Source of the DNA: Lentisphaeria bacterium
Lineage (GTDB): Bacteria > Verrucomicrobiota > Lentisphaeria > Victivallales > UBA1829
Assembly (NCBI GenBank): GCA_019408975.1
Contig: DXVA01000057.1
Location: 1-17,978 of the forward strand
Direction of reading: 5' to 3'
DNA length: 17,978 bases
The notes beneath the pieces are model-generated. The model did no database searches. It was not told the origin of the DNA and saw nothing but the letters and a program-made list of their open reading frames with translations. A program made the translations under genes and the position numbers. Shown here piece by piece: positions 6,944-14,712 of the stretch; position 1 is the first letter of the stretch; the number at the start of each line of letters is the position of its first letter.

Positions 6944-7892
6944 AATTGGGATAATAGAAGAACTTCGCATTTTTCGGAGTGATCACATCCGCGGGAACCG
7001 TGACCCGTTTCTCCTGCGTTTTGGGTTTGCCCTTGAGCTGAGCGACGGCGTATTCGACACCGTAGGCAATCATGCGCGGCGGATATGTCACGTTGAACTG
7101 GACCAGCGGGTTCTTGTCCAGCACTTTCTTCACGATCGCCTTGGAACCGCCTCCGCCGATCATCAGTTTGATATCCTTGCGCCCGGATTCCTCGTAGGCT
7201 TTCAGCGCGCCGAGCAACACATCGTCGTCACCCGTCCAGACAGCGTCGATCTTCGGGTATTTCTGGAGAAAATTCTCCATCAGCTTCAACCCTTTCTCCG
7301 TATTCCAGTAAGAGGCCTGCGACTCCAGAATGCGGATTCCCGGATATTTCTTCATGACCTCCCTGAATGCGTTGACGCGCAGGGTATTCACCTCGCATGG
7401 AATCCCCTCCATGATCAGGATATCGCCTTTGCCGTCAAGTTTTTTCGCCATCTCTTCCGCACAGGTGCGCCCGAATCCGGCATTGTCTCCGGCAACGGTC
7501 AAATCCTGAACATCCTTTGTGAGCCCGCGGTCCACCACGACCAGATAAACGCCGTTCTTTTTGACCTGCTCGCAGATTCCCGTCAGAGGAGCCGGTTCCT
7601 GTGGCAGAAGCACCAGCGCCCCGACTCCCTGCACCAGCATGTTCTCTATCTTGCTGACCTGTTCCGCAGAATCCTTCGCCGTGGAAATGATGATCTTGAG
7701 ATTCGGGTCCTTTGCCTCCATTTCGCGCTTGACCTGCTCCGCCCACCAGACAACGCCGCCGGTCCAGCCGTGATCCGCACTCGGAATCGAAATCGCCACC
7801 TTGAGTTTACCGTCATCCTTTTTCCCGCATCCGCACGCAAAGAAGAGTGACGCCGCACATGTCAGCAGCATTGCAATTCTGAACATTTTCAT
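6933..7892 (-). CDS. Sugar ABC transporter substrate-binding lipoprotein (RbsB-like, periplasmic binding protein type 1)
   Basis: The 319-residue protein captures a sugar outside the membrane for the RbsA/RbsC-like pair encoded upstream. The N-terminus is a lipoprotein signal with Cys20 or Cys22 as the modified residue (SLFFACGCGKK). The mature part starts with the strand LKVAISIPSADHGWTGG, and Trp and aromatic residues follow where this family packs the sugar ring. DSAEQVSKIENMLVQGVGAL and LTVAGDNAGFGR fit the Peripla_BP_4 pattern. PKIDAVWTGDDDVLLGAL in the second lobe also fits. The start is ATG at 7892, with AGGGG 6 nt upstream. It is the last gene of its unit, 38 nt after the permease. 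It is clearly of the ribose/xylose/galactose group, but the ligand is not predictable. Confidence 0.9.
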   Translation of the reverse strand: MKMFRIAMLLTCAASLFFACGCGKKDDGKLKVAISIPSADHGWTGGVVWWAEQVKREMEAKDPNLKIIISTAKDSAEQVSKIENMLVQGVGALVLLPQEPAPLTGICEQVKKNGVYLVVVDRGLTKDVQDLTVAGDNAGFGRTCAEEMAKKLDGKGDILIMEGIPCEVNTLRVNAFREVMKKYPGIRILESQASYWNTEKGLKLMENFLQKYPKIDAVWTGDDDVLLGALKAYEESGRKDIKLMIGGGGSKAIVKKVLDKNPLVQFNVTYPPRMIAYGVEYAVAQLKGKPKTQEKRVTVPADVITPKNAKFFYYPNSIY

Positions 7893-7930
7893 TTCCGACC
7901 CCTTTTTTTATTTTAATTCTTTATAGTCCG

Positions 7931-8905
7931 TCAACTGTTTCTCTGTCTCTGGATCAAAACCGCGACAATGATGATGGACCCTTTGACCAGTCCCTGAAGG
8001 TTGACCGGAGCGCCCCACATATCCAGCGCGTTGGAGATGATCCCGAGAATGAATACGCCGGCGACCGTTCCGGCAATGGAGCCGCGCCCGCCGTTCATCG
8101 CGGTGCCGCCGATGATCGCCGCCGCAATCGCATCAAGTTCATAGGACAGTCCCGCATCCGTGGAACTGATCGAGTTCAGGCGCGTACTGAAAAGAAACGC
8201 CGAAGCTCCGGCGGTGAACCCGGCAATCGCATAAGTGATGAAACGGACGACATTCGTCCGGATCGCCGCATACTCCGCCGCTTTCGGGTTGGCGCCCGTC
8301 GCACAGATATGCCGTCCGAGCGAAGTCTGGCGCAGAATCACGCCGAAAACCACGGCAAGCCCGAAGAAAATCCACGCGGGGAGAGGAAGCCCGAGGAATG
8401 CCGCACTGCCCAGAGAACGGAACATGTCGTTGCTGCTGCTGACTGTTCCGGCGTCCGCCATATACAGCGAAAGCGAACGGTAGATCGAAAGCGTGCCGAG
8501 CGTCGCAATGAACGACGGCACTTTGCCGAGCGTGATGATCGCGCCGTTCACGACTCCTCCCAGAACTCCGATTCCCAGCGTCACCGCAAATGCCGCAAGG
8601 ACTGCGGCGGCAGGGTCCGCGATCTTCCCCATGAGCATGATCCCCGACACCCCTGCAAGCGCCAGCAGAGAGCCGATTGAAAGGTCGATCCCTCCGGCAA
8701 TAATCACAAATGTCATGCCGAGCGCCACGATTCCCGTATAGGACACCTGCCGCGTGATATTGACCAGATTCTGCGGGCTCCTGAAATGTTCATTGGATAT
8801 CATGCAGACAACCAGCAGCGCGGCAAGCGCGAGGAAAGGTTTGCTTTCGTTGAGAATATCCATCCATGCCCGTTTTTTCTGAACTGCTGCCTGATCCTGA
8901 CTCAT
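7931..8905 (-). CDS. Sugar ABC transporter permease (RbsC-like)
   Basis: The 324-residue membrane protein forms the channel of the RbsABC-type importer. It is strongly hydrophobic throughout, with about 8-10 membrane segments after a short charged N-terminus. Family signatures visible are GIVALGMTFVIIAGGIDLSIGSLLALAG in the N-terminal half (the GIDLSxGS motif) and ALDAIAAAIIGGTAMNGGRGS-like sequence (here ELDAIAAAIIGGTAMNGG) near the C-terminus, where the permease contacts its ATPase. The length matches RbsC/XylH-type permeases. The ATG overlaps the stop of the ATPase gene by 4 nt (ATGA), and ACAGGTGT precedes it, so translation is probably coupled. Confidence 0.92.
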   Translation of the reverse strand: MSQDQAAVQKKRAWMDILNESKPFLALAALLVVCMISNEHFRSPQNLVNITRQVSYTGIVALGMTFVIIAGGIDLSIGSLLALAGVSGIMLMGKIADPAAAVLAAFAVTLGIGVLGGVVNGAIITLGKVPSFIATLGTLSIYRSLSLYMADAGTVSSSNDMFRSLGSAAFLGLPLPAWIFFGLAVVFGVILRQTSLGRHICATGANPKAAEYAAIRTNVVRFITYAIAGFTAGASAFLFSTRLNSISSTDAGLSYELDAIAAAIIGGTAMNGGRGSIAGTVAGVFILGIISNALDMWGAPVNLQGLVKGSIIIVAVLIQRQRNS

Positions 8906-10401
8906 TTTACACCTGTTGCCAAATACATGATTTCTTTTTCGTTGACGTGTTCGTCCTCAAGGACTCCGGCAACCGTCCCTTCGCGCATGACCGCGACTCT
9001 CCGGCAAAGCCCGATGACTTCCTCAAGGTCGGACGAAATGATCAGGCACGCCATTCCCTGCCGTGCCAGACCGTTGATGAAATAATAGATATCGCTTCTC
9101 GACTTGATGTCGATACCGCGTGTAGGTTCATCGAAAATGAAAATTTCCGGCGAGTGGTCGAGGCTTTTCGCAATCGCCCCTTTCTGCTGATTTCCGCCGC
9201 TGAGTTCACGGATCGGAGTCGCGCCGGAAGTCGTCTTGATCTCGAAGCGGCGGATATATTCCTCCGCCGCCTCCTTCTCCTTTTTTTTGCCGATGAAAGC
9301 TGCCCGGCAATATTTTTTCAGGGAGATCAGCGTGCAGTTGTGCGCCAGCGGGAATGATGAAATAATACCGGAACTCTGACGGTCCTCCGTCAGATACGCG
9401 ATTCCCGCCGCAACCGCCTGTGCCGGCGTTTTGATCCGTTTTTCCCCGCCGTTCACCAGAACCTTTCCTGAAATGATTCTACGGATTCCATAGACCGCCT
9501 CGGCAAGTTCAGTCCTGCCGGATCCGCCGAGCCCGGCAAGTCCGAGAATCTCGCCCCGATACAACTTCAGGGATGCATCATGCACCAGTTTTGCAAGCGT
9601 GACGCCGTCCAGTTCCAGGGCGGGCACCTTCTCTTCCGGCAATTCGAGTTTCGGCGGGAAAATACGGCTGAGCTCGCGCCCGACCATCAGATTCGCCATG
9701 TCTTTCGCCGTCAGCTCCGAAACCGGTTTCCCGCAGATGAATTCACCGTCGCGCAGAACCGTGACCGCATCGCAGATTTCCTTGACTTCATTCAATTTAT
9801 GGGAAACATAGATGATGCCGATTCCGTCATCGCGCATGGAGCGCATGATCCGGAAAAGATTTTCCACCTCCGGCGGATTCAGCACCGTGGAGGGTTCATC
9901 CATAATCAGCAGTTTACAGGTATGATTGATCGCCCGCGCAATTTCCACGAGCTGTTTTTCCGCAATGCTTAAAGTCCCGACCTCCGCATCGGGGGAAATT
10001 CTGCTTTCAAGACGCTCCAGCAGTTCGCGCGTCCGCCTCCGCATGGCGGCATGATCCAGAAAAACGCCGCCGCGTTTGAGTTCATGACCGAGAAAGATAT
10101 TCTCGCGGACCGTCATCTCATTTGCAAGGTTGAACTCCTGCGGAATCGTAACGATCCCCAGACGCAGAGCGGATTCAATCGTGATACGCCTCAGCGCCCT
10201 GCCCTGAAAAATGATCTCGCCGCTGTCCGGGCGCGTCACACCGTTGATGCATTTGATCAGTGTGGACTTGCCTGCTCCGTTTTCCCCGATGAGCCCGGTG
10301 ACGGAACCTGCCCGCACAGACAGCGAAACATTGTTCAGAACCTTGACTTCCGAATAAGATTTATAGAGTCCCCTGACTTCAAGGAGCGTTTCCGCATTCA
10401 T
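8902..10401 (-). CDS. Sugar ABC transporter ATP-binding protein with two ABC domains (RbsA/MglA/XylG-like)
   Basis: The protein carries two fused ABC domains that drive the RbsC-like permease. The first has Walker A GENGAGKST near residues 39-47, a degenerate signature LSIAEKQ and Walker B LLIMDEPSTVL. The second has GLGGSGRTE in place of Walker A (Lys replaced, as is usual in this family), the signature LSGGNQQK and Walker B IFIFDEPTRGID. I place the start at the ATG at 10401 (499 residues). That position gives the usual family N-terminus, has purine-rich GAAAGG and AGAGG upstream, and lies about 31 nt after the predicted transcription start. A longer form from the ATG at 10422 has no Shine-Dalgarno. 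It is the first gene of a three-gene unit. Confidence 0.92.
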   Translation of the reverse strand: MNAETLLEVRGLYKSYSEVKVLNNVSLSVRAGSVTGLIGENGAGKSTLIKCINGVTRPDSGEIIFQGRALRRITIESALRLGIVTIPQEFNLANEMTVRENIFLGHELKRGGVFLDHAAMRRRTRELLERLESRISPDAEVGTLSIAEKQLVEIARAINHTCKLLIMDEPSTVLNPPEVENLFRIMRSMRDDGIGIIYVSHKLNEVKEICDAVTVLRDGEFICGKPVSELTAKDMANLMVGRELSRIFPPKLELPEEKVPALELDGVTLAKLVHDASLKLYRGEILGLAGLGGSGRTELAEAVYGIRRIISGKVLVNGGEKRIKTPAQAVAAGIAYLTEDRQSSGIISSFPLAHNCTLISLKKYCRAAFIGKKKEKEAAEEYIRRFEIKTTSGATPIRELSGGNQQKGAIAKSLDHSPEIFIFDEPTRGIDIKSRSDIYYFINGLARQGMACLIISSDLEEVIGLCRRVAVMREGTVAGVLEDEHVNEKEIMYLATGVK

Positions 10402-10438
10402 ACGCCTTTCAACCTCTGACATTGATTATGAAAGAGAT

Positions 10439-10466
10439 AATTTACATGGAAAAAGGCTGAATTCAA
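10439..10466 (-). promoter_or_regulatory. Candidate sigma70-type promoter of the RbsABC-like unit
   Basis: On the minus strand TTGAAT (10461-10466) and TAAATT (10439-10444) are spaced by 16 nt. Transcription would begin near 10432. This favours the ATG at 10401 over that at 10422 for the ATPase gene, because the latter would have a leader of only about 10 nt. The -10 match is moderate. Confidence 0.35.
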
Positions 10467-10527
10467 GTTTCAGGAAAAAGCAATCCGGAAAATCTGTCGG
10501 CGGAACTATGCGCAGACAGCACGCACC

Positions 10528-10563
10528 CTGCGGAACTCCGCCGTCCACCGGGGAATTCCGCAG
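10528..10563 (-). terminator. GC hairpin after the MalG-like gene, terminator-like without U-tract
   Basis: CTGCGGAA (10528-10535) and TTCCGCAG (10556-10563) form a perfect 8-bp stem, which can extend inward by CTCC/GGGG. It starts 15 nt after the stop codon of the last gene of the SBP-permease unit. No T-run follows on the minus strand, so it is not a textbook intrinsic terminator; it may act with Rho or as a 3'-end stabiliser. The left arm can also pair with 10499-10515 in a competing stem. Confidence 0.4.
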
Positions 10564-10578
10564 AAAACCGCATCCGCC

Positions 10579-11409
10579 TTACCCCTTGACGCCGCCGAGC
10601 ATGATGCCTTTGACGAGCTGTTTCTGCATGAACAGGAAAATCAGGATCATCGGAATAATGCTCATCGTGACTGCCGCCATCAGAAGGTTGGTCTGCTGTC
10701 CCTGGGAGGAGTCGAATGCGAGCATGCCGATCGGCAGAGTATAGAGCTCCGGCGATTTGATCATGACCAGGGGCCAGAACATCGAATTATAATTGCCGAT
10801 GAACGTGAAAATCGTCAGCGTCACAATCGCCGGACGCGCCAGCGGCAGGATCACGGTCCAGTAGAGCTGCCATTTGCTTGCGCCGTCGATCTCGGCGGCT
10901 TCATCCAGCGAACTCGGGATATTCATCATGAACTGGCGGATCAGAAAGGTGCCGAACGCGGAAAACGCGGAAGGGAGAATCAGTCCCTGAAGCGTGTTGA
11001 CGAGTCCGAGATAAATCATATTCTGGTAGTTCGGGATCATCATCACCAGCGAAGGAAGCATCATGGTTGCAAGATAAAGCAGGAACACAAGATCGCGCCC
11101 CTTCCACTTGAGGCGGGAAAAGCTGAACGCGGCAAGGCTGCTCGTGAAAACCTGAAGGAAAGTCACCCATGCGGCAACCAGAATACTGTTCCAGTACCAG
11201 CGCCCGAACTGAACGCCTTTCATCGTAAAGACATCCCGGTAGTTCTCCCACTGGAACACGGTCGGAATCCATGAGTCCAGCCCGATTTCCTGCAGGCGTT
11301 TCAAGCTGGCAAGAACCATCCACGTGAACGGAAGCACCATCGCAGTCGCCACCAGCGCAAGCACCACATGAATCAAAAGCAGTTTACAGCCATCAAAAGA
11401 AAGTTTCAT
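10579..11409 (-). CDS. Carbohydrate ABC transporter permease (MalG-like)
   Basis: The 276-residue inner-membrane subunit pairs with the MalF-like permease encoded just upstream. It has a short cytosolic N-terminus, a first membrane helix at about 11-35, and five further hydrophobic segments, the normal MalG layout and length. The cytoplasmic EAA loop, which docks onto the ATPase, reads EAAEIDGASKWQLYWTVILP (170-189). NYNSMFWPLVM and the C-terminal KQLVKGIMLGGVKG are also typical of the family. The ATG at 11409 follows AGGA by about 10 nt and lies 17 nt after the MalF-like stop. The sugar is unknown. It ends the unit, with a hairpin 15 nt further on. Confidence 0.93.
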   Translation of the reverse strand: MKLSFDGCKLLLIHVVLALVATAMVLPFTWMVLASLKRLQEIGLDSWIPTVFQWENYRDVFTMKGVQFGRWYWNSILVAAWVTFLQVFTSSLAAFSFSRLKWKGRDLVFLLYLATMMLPSLVMMIPNYQNMIYLGLVNTLQGLILPSAFSAFGTFLIRQFMMNIPSSLDEAAEIDGASKWQLYWTVILPLARPAIVTLTIFTFIGNYNSMFWPLVMIKSPELYTLPIGMLAFDSSQGQQTNLLMAAVTMSIIPMILIFLFMQKQLVKGIMLGGVKG

Positions 11410-11426
11410 TTTGCGCGCATCCTATC

Positions 11427-12920
11427 TTAATCGTTCGTATATTTGTTGCCGAATTTCCAGTTGAACAGCGTCACACAGAACACCATGACGAACAGAGTCC
11501 ATGCGACAGCCGAAGCATAGCCGAGCCGTCCGCTTTCAAATCCCGCGCTGTAAATGTAATACGCAAGAGTCGTGGTCGATCCGGCAGGACCGCCCTTGGT
11601 CATGGTCCGCGCGGTCTCAAATCCGCCCTGCAGCCCGCCCATGATCGACATGATCAGGATGAAGAACGTCACATTGGAAAGCTGCGGCCAGGTCACATTC
11701 CAGAAGCGCTGGAACGGAGAAGCGCCGTCGATATCCGCCGCTTCGTAAAGCTCCTGCGAAACACCGGAAAGCCCGGCGAGGTAAAGCAGCATGTTGTTGG
11801 AACCGATCGCCGCCCAGAATCCCATGATCATCAGCGAAGGTTTCGCCCAGTAGTAATCCGAAAGCCATTTCGGTGCGGTCAGGCCGTCCGGCGATCCCGC
11901 CATGCCGGGCATTGCCAGAAGCACATTGGAAAGCCCAAGGCAGATGAAAAGCCCGACCATGACAATGCCGTCAAGCACGATCGCGTTCGACATTCCGTAA
12001 TCATAGCCGCACTTGTATTCACGCCCGGTCAGGAACATCAGAAGCGTGAAAATCACGGCAAGCGTGACAAGGGACAATCCGAGCGCCCCGCCCCACGGCA
12101 GGCTGCACCAGAGCTGGCAGCACAGCATCGGAATCGAAAGCACGACGAGCGCAATCACATAGCTCAACGTGCCGATTTCCCCGTTTTTCCAACCGGTAAT
12201 CACGCGAAACAGGGCATACGAGTAAACGAGCCCCATCACAATCAGGCAAATTGCGGAAATCACATGGGCGGCAGTCGGAGACATGGACGCCGCAATCGGC
12301 GTAATCCGGTCCAGCACAGGCTGAAGAGCATTGTTGATGGGGCCGTTTTCCGGGCTGTAAAGTTTTTTCCATAGAATATACGTCGCAACACCGGCGGTAA
12401 AACTCGGAAAATAGAAAAGCGTCCGGTAAACCGTCTGCCCGCCGACACTTCCCAGCACAAGAACCGTTCCGACGATCCCGCAGATCAGCAGCGTCATTGC
12501 CGTGGAACCCGCTCCGGCGAGAATCAGCATCCCGCAGGCGACAATCAGGACCACGGTCAGCACCACAGCCCCGTAAACCCGTTTCATACGGCTGCACCGG
12601 AAATCATTGTTCAGCAGCAGAGCGGCGAAAAGACTGCCCGCAATGCCGAAAGGAATGCCGAGCATCAGGAACAGAGTATTGCCGAGAAAAGTCGGAAAAT
12701 CGGGATCGGTGAACAGTTTTTTGAAATTGGCGAATCCGACCGAGCGGAGCTCCTGATTCTGAAACATATTGTGCATTTCCAGATTCCAGTCCGTAAACGC
12801 CATGAAAAGACTGATGGCAAGCGGAATCGTCGTAAAAGCGAGAAATCCAAGAATGTTCGGGAGCAGAAAAAGGATTCCGGTGGAAATTTCGCGAACATCG
12901 CGGCGAGTCAGTTTCAACAT
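11427..12920 (-). CDS. Carbohydrate ABC transporter permease (MalF/UgpA-like) with two large hydrophobic insertions
   Basis: At 497 residues this is about 200 longer than the usual 290-310 of standalone MalF/UgpA-type permeases. The core is recognisable: helix 1 (15-42), NTLFLMLGIPFGIAGSLFAALLLNN (81-105), RTLFYFPSF (166-174), and the EAA loop EAADIDGASPFQRFWNVTWP (393-412). The insertions are 107-163, which looks like a helical hairpin, and about 206-350, with four or five hydrophobic segments. No frameshift is apparent; the reading frame is continuous and each insertion is itself membrane-like. The ATG at 12920 is 2 nt after the SBP stop, with AAAGGAG about 10 nt upstream inside the SBP gene. 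The extra helices may bind a partner or alter substrate range, which is inference. Confidence 0.9.
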   Translation of the reverse strand: MLKLTRRDVREISTGILFLLPNILGFLAFTTIPLAISLFMAFTDWNLEMHNMFQNQELRSVGFANFKKLFTDPDFPTFLGNTLFLMLGIPFGIAGSLFAALLLNNDFRCSRMKRVYGAVVLTVVLIVACGMLILAGAGSTAMTLLICGIVGTVLVLGSVGGQTVYRTLFYFPSFTAGVATYILWKKLYSPENGPINNALQPVLDRITPIAASMSPTAAHVISAICLIVMGLVYSYALFRVITGWKNGEIGTLSYVIALVVLSIPMLCCQLWCSLPWGGALGLSLVTLAVIFTLLMFLTGREYKCGYDYGMSNAIVLDGIVMVGLFICLGLSNVLLAMPGMAGSPDGLTAPKWLSDYYWAKPSLMIMGFWAAIGSNNMLLYLAGLSGVSQELYEAADIDGASPFQRFWNVTWPQLSNVTFFILIMSIMGGLQGGFETARTMTKGGPAGSTTTLAYYIYSAGFESGRLGYASAVAWTLFVMVFCVTLFNWKFGNKYTND

Positions 12921-12922
12921 GA

Positions 12923-14458
12923 TTATTCGGCTCCTTTCAGCATACCGAGGTGAGCGTAGTATTTCTTATAAAAGGGATTCTTAATCCAGTTCTCCGGAAT
13001 CTTTTCACCGGAAACGATCTTTCCGCGCCGGTATTTCCAGGTCGCCTTGACCGCATCGATTTTCTTCTGCAGTTCCATATCACGCTCATACATCGCGGCG
13101 AGTTTGTCATTTGCGGCAACGCTTTCGGCGATACCGCTGTTGACACGCTCCACTGCCTCATTGACCGCCTCTTTCGCCGTCGCGCGGTTTGCCATGACCT
13201 TGCTCAGGGCATAGGGAAACCAGCCGGTTCCGGTCTTTCTGAAATAAGGTGTCTGCGGAACGGGAATCGCATAATGTATCGCATATTCCAGTTCCTTTGC
13301 ATGGATGTTGCCTTCGTTCGGATATTCCTTCGGAGAAAGATATTCCGGATTGTCCAGGGCATATTTCGGATTCGGCGGCAGTCCGTCCGTATATTTGATG
13401 ATATAGTCGTTATACTCCTTGCTCGCAAGAAATTCCATGAAATACTTCGCCTTGTCAAAATGCCTGGTTCCTGCATAAACGCCCGTGGCACGCGCTGTAA
13501 TCAACGCATTTTTAAACGGCCCCTGCGGATAGAGTGCCATTGCCATCGGGAAACGTTCATTCTCCGCCAGTTCACGGAAACGGACTAACGCCCATCGCCC
13601 GGCAATGATCGTAGCATAGTTTCCATTGATGAAATGAGTGAATGTCGCTCCGCCGAATCCGGTTTCCGTATCATTCGAGGCGACTTCCGCCGCCGTCGGC
13701 AGAATCTTGTCCACATAAGTCCATCGGTAAAGCTGCTCGTAAATTTTATAAAAGCGATCATCATTCGCAATACATTTCGTCAGAGTCTCGTTGTAAACAT
13801 CGATCCCGTTACTGCGCGCATTGATGACAATAAAGGGTTCCCCCAGAGATTCGGCGGAAAGCGAGAAAAATATGGTGCGCCGGGTATTGGATTGCCCCGT
13901 CCGTGCCATGAATTTCTTTGCGATCTTTTCAAAATCTTCCGTGGTCCACTCCTCGTCCGGCAGGCTCAAATCATATTTCTTCAATGTGTTCAGGTTAAAA
14001 AGAACGCTGGACACGGCAACGTTGCAGGGATAACCATACTGTTCCCCTTCATAAGTAAGCAAGCCCTCCATGTTCGGATAGGTCGAATTCAATCCGTATC
14101 CGCCTCTTTCCGCATCCGCATTCAACGCCCTGAGCAATCCCATCGCACCGAAAACCGGCACATTCAAATGATCGATCAAATCACCTGCAACCCCGGATAC
14201 AGCCTGAATGATCGTGCTTTGATTGCTTGACGCATTCAACTTGATTCCGAAAGCCGGAAACCGGCTGTCCTTCGATAAATCAGGATACTTCGTTTTCAGC
14301 CATTTTTCAAACAGTTCCGCCTGTTCAAAACGCTGCGGATTCGTATCGCTCATCCATTCCAGCTGTGGATACTTCTCCTGTGCTTCCGGCCTCAAAAGAG
14401 CCGTGAAGACAGATACGACAATGAGCACAAACAAGCTCAACAATAGAATTTTGTTCAT
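12923..14458 (-). CDS. Extracellular solute-binding protein of a carbohydrate ABC transporter, membrane-anchored
   Basis: The 511-residue protein is a large SBP_bac-type binding protein, fitting its place before two MalF/MalG-type permeases. The N-terminal MNKILLLSLFVLIVVSV is one strong hydrophobic helix without a lipobox or obvious cleavage site, so it may stay anchored by an uncleaved helix. The following segment LEWMSDTNPQRFEQAELFEKW, the GIKLNASSNQS strand and EWTTEDFEKIAKKF (EEWTxEDF) are typical of the group. FLASKEYNDYI and the Tyr/Trp-rich C-terminal lobe also fit. I chose the ATG at 14458; a reading from TTG at 14476 adds six residues before the hydrophobic helix and lacks support. 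The gene has a 250-nt upstream gap with a candidate promoter. No ABC ATPase gene is adjacent, so a shared MsmK/UgpC-type ATPase elsewhere is likely. Confidence 0.87.
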   Translation of the reverse strand: MNKILLLSLFVLIVVSVFTALLRPEAQEKYPQLEWMSDTNPQRFEQAELFEKWLKTKYPDLSKDSRFPAFGIKLNASSNQSTIIQAVSGVAGDLIDHLNVPVFGAMGLLRALNADAERGGYGLNSTYPNMEGLLTYEGEQYGYPCNVAVSSVLFNLNTLKKYDLSLPDEEWTTEDFEKIAKKFMARTGQSNTRRTIFFSLSAESLGEPFIVINARSNGIDVYNETLTKCIANDDRFYKIYEQLYRWTYVDKILPTAAEVASNDTETGFGGATFTHFINGNYATIIAGRWALVRFRELAENERFPMAMALYPQGPFKNALITARATGVYAGTRHFDKAKYFMEFLASKEYNDYIIKYTDGLPPNPKYALDNPEYLSPKEYPNEGNIHAKELEYAIHYAIPVPQTPYFRKTGTGWFPYALSKVMANRATAKEAVNEAVERVNSGIAESVAANDKLAAMYERDMELQKKIDAVKATWKYRRGKIVSGEKIPENWIKNPFYKKYYAHLGMLKGAE

Positions 14459-14487
14459 ATCAGCCCAACTTTCCAAATTTAAAACGA

Positions 14488-14502
14488 TGTGACGAAATCA
14501 CA
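14488..14502. promoter_or_regulatory. Inverted repeat in the leader of the SBP-permease unit, operator candidate
   Basis: TGTGA-CGAAA-TCACA is a perfect 5-base inverted repeat with a 5-base spacer, placed between the predicted promoter and the SBP start codon. The arms equal those of a CRP-type site, but that site has a 6-base spacer, so it should not be read as a CRP site. A repressor site for sugar control is possible. Confidence 0.3.
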
Positions 14503-14540
14503 AAGGGAAGCACACCCAGTTCCCTACCGAAGGCAAATGT

Positions 14541-14568
14541 AATATAAACATCAAGCGGAAGATTGCAA
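14541..14568 (-). promoter_or_regulatory. Candidate sigma70-type promoter of the SBP-permease unit
   Basis: On the minus strand TTGCAA (14563-14568) and TATATT (14541-14546) are separated by 16 nt; the -10 matches five of six consensus bases. Transcription would start near 14533, leaving a leader of about 75 nt that contains the inverted repeat at 14488-14502. The surrounding DNA is distinctly AT-rich compared with the genes. Confidence 0.45.
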
Positions 14569-14673
14569 GCGAGGAAAATATCTTCATCGAAGAATATTTT
14601 ATTTTTTAACATTTTCCGCTTTGCGCCGTGAAACAAGCTTCAGAAAACAGGTAATGAATATGATGCGGTTTCC

Positions 14674-14704
14674 GCCCTGCCGGACAGCAGTCAACCGGCA
14701 GGGC
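14674..14704 (-). terminator. Strong GC hairpin right after the glycoside hydrolase gene
   Basis: GCCCTGCCGG (14674-14683) and CCGGCAGGGC (14695-14704) form a perfect 10-bp stem with an 11-nt loop, starting 8 nt after the TGA of the glycoside hydrolase. The position strongly suggests 3'-end formation or transcript protection. No U-tract follows on the minus strand, so classical intrinsic termination is doubtful. Confidence 0.5.
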
Positions 14705-14712
14705 AATACGGA

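Noticed and set aside
6918..7850. Plus-strand open frame of 310 codons opposite the binding-protein gene
   Set aside because: The opposite strand encodes a convincing lipoprotein binding protein with its own Shine-Dalgarno and operon context. The plus-strand product is low-complexity His/Arg/Leu-rich with no domain.
9419..9500. Inactivating loss of Walker A in the second ABC domain of the RbsA-like protein
   Set aside because: Replacement of the Walker A Lys in the second domain (GxGGSGRTE) is the usual state in the RbsA/MglA/XylG family, so it is not an anomaly.
12950..13588. Plus-strand open frame of 212 codons opposite the solute-binding protein
   Set aside because: It is antisense to a clear binding-protein gene, is Arg/Ile-rich, and has no domain or ribosome binding site.
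14488..14502. CRP binding site
   Set aside because: The arms match but the spacer is five bases instead of six. Nothing in the window shows that CRP operates in this organism.
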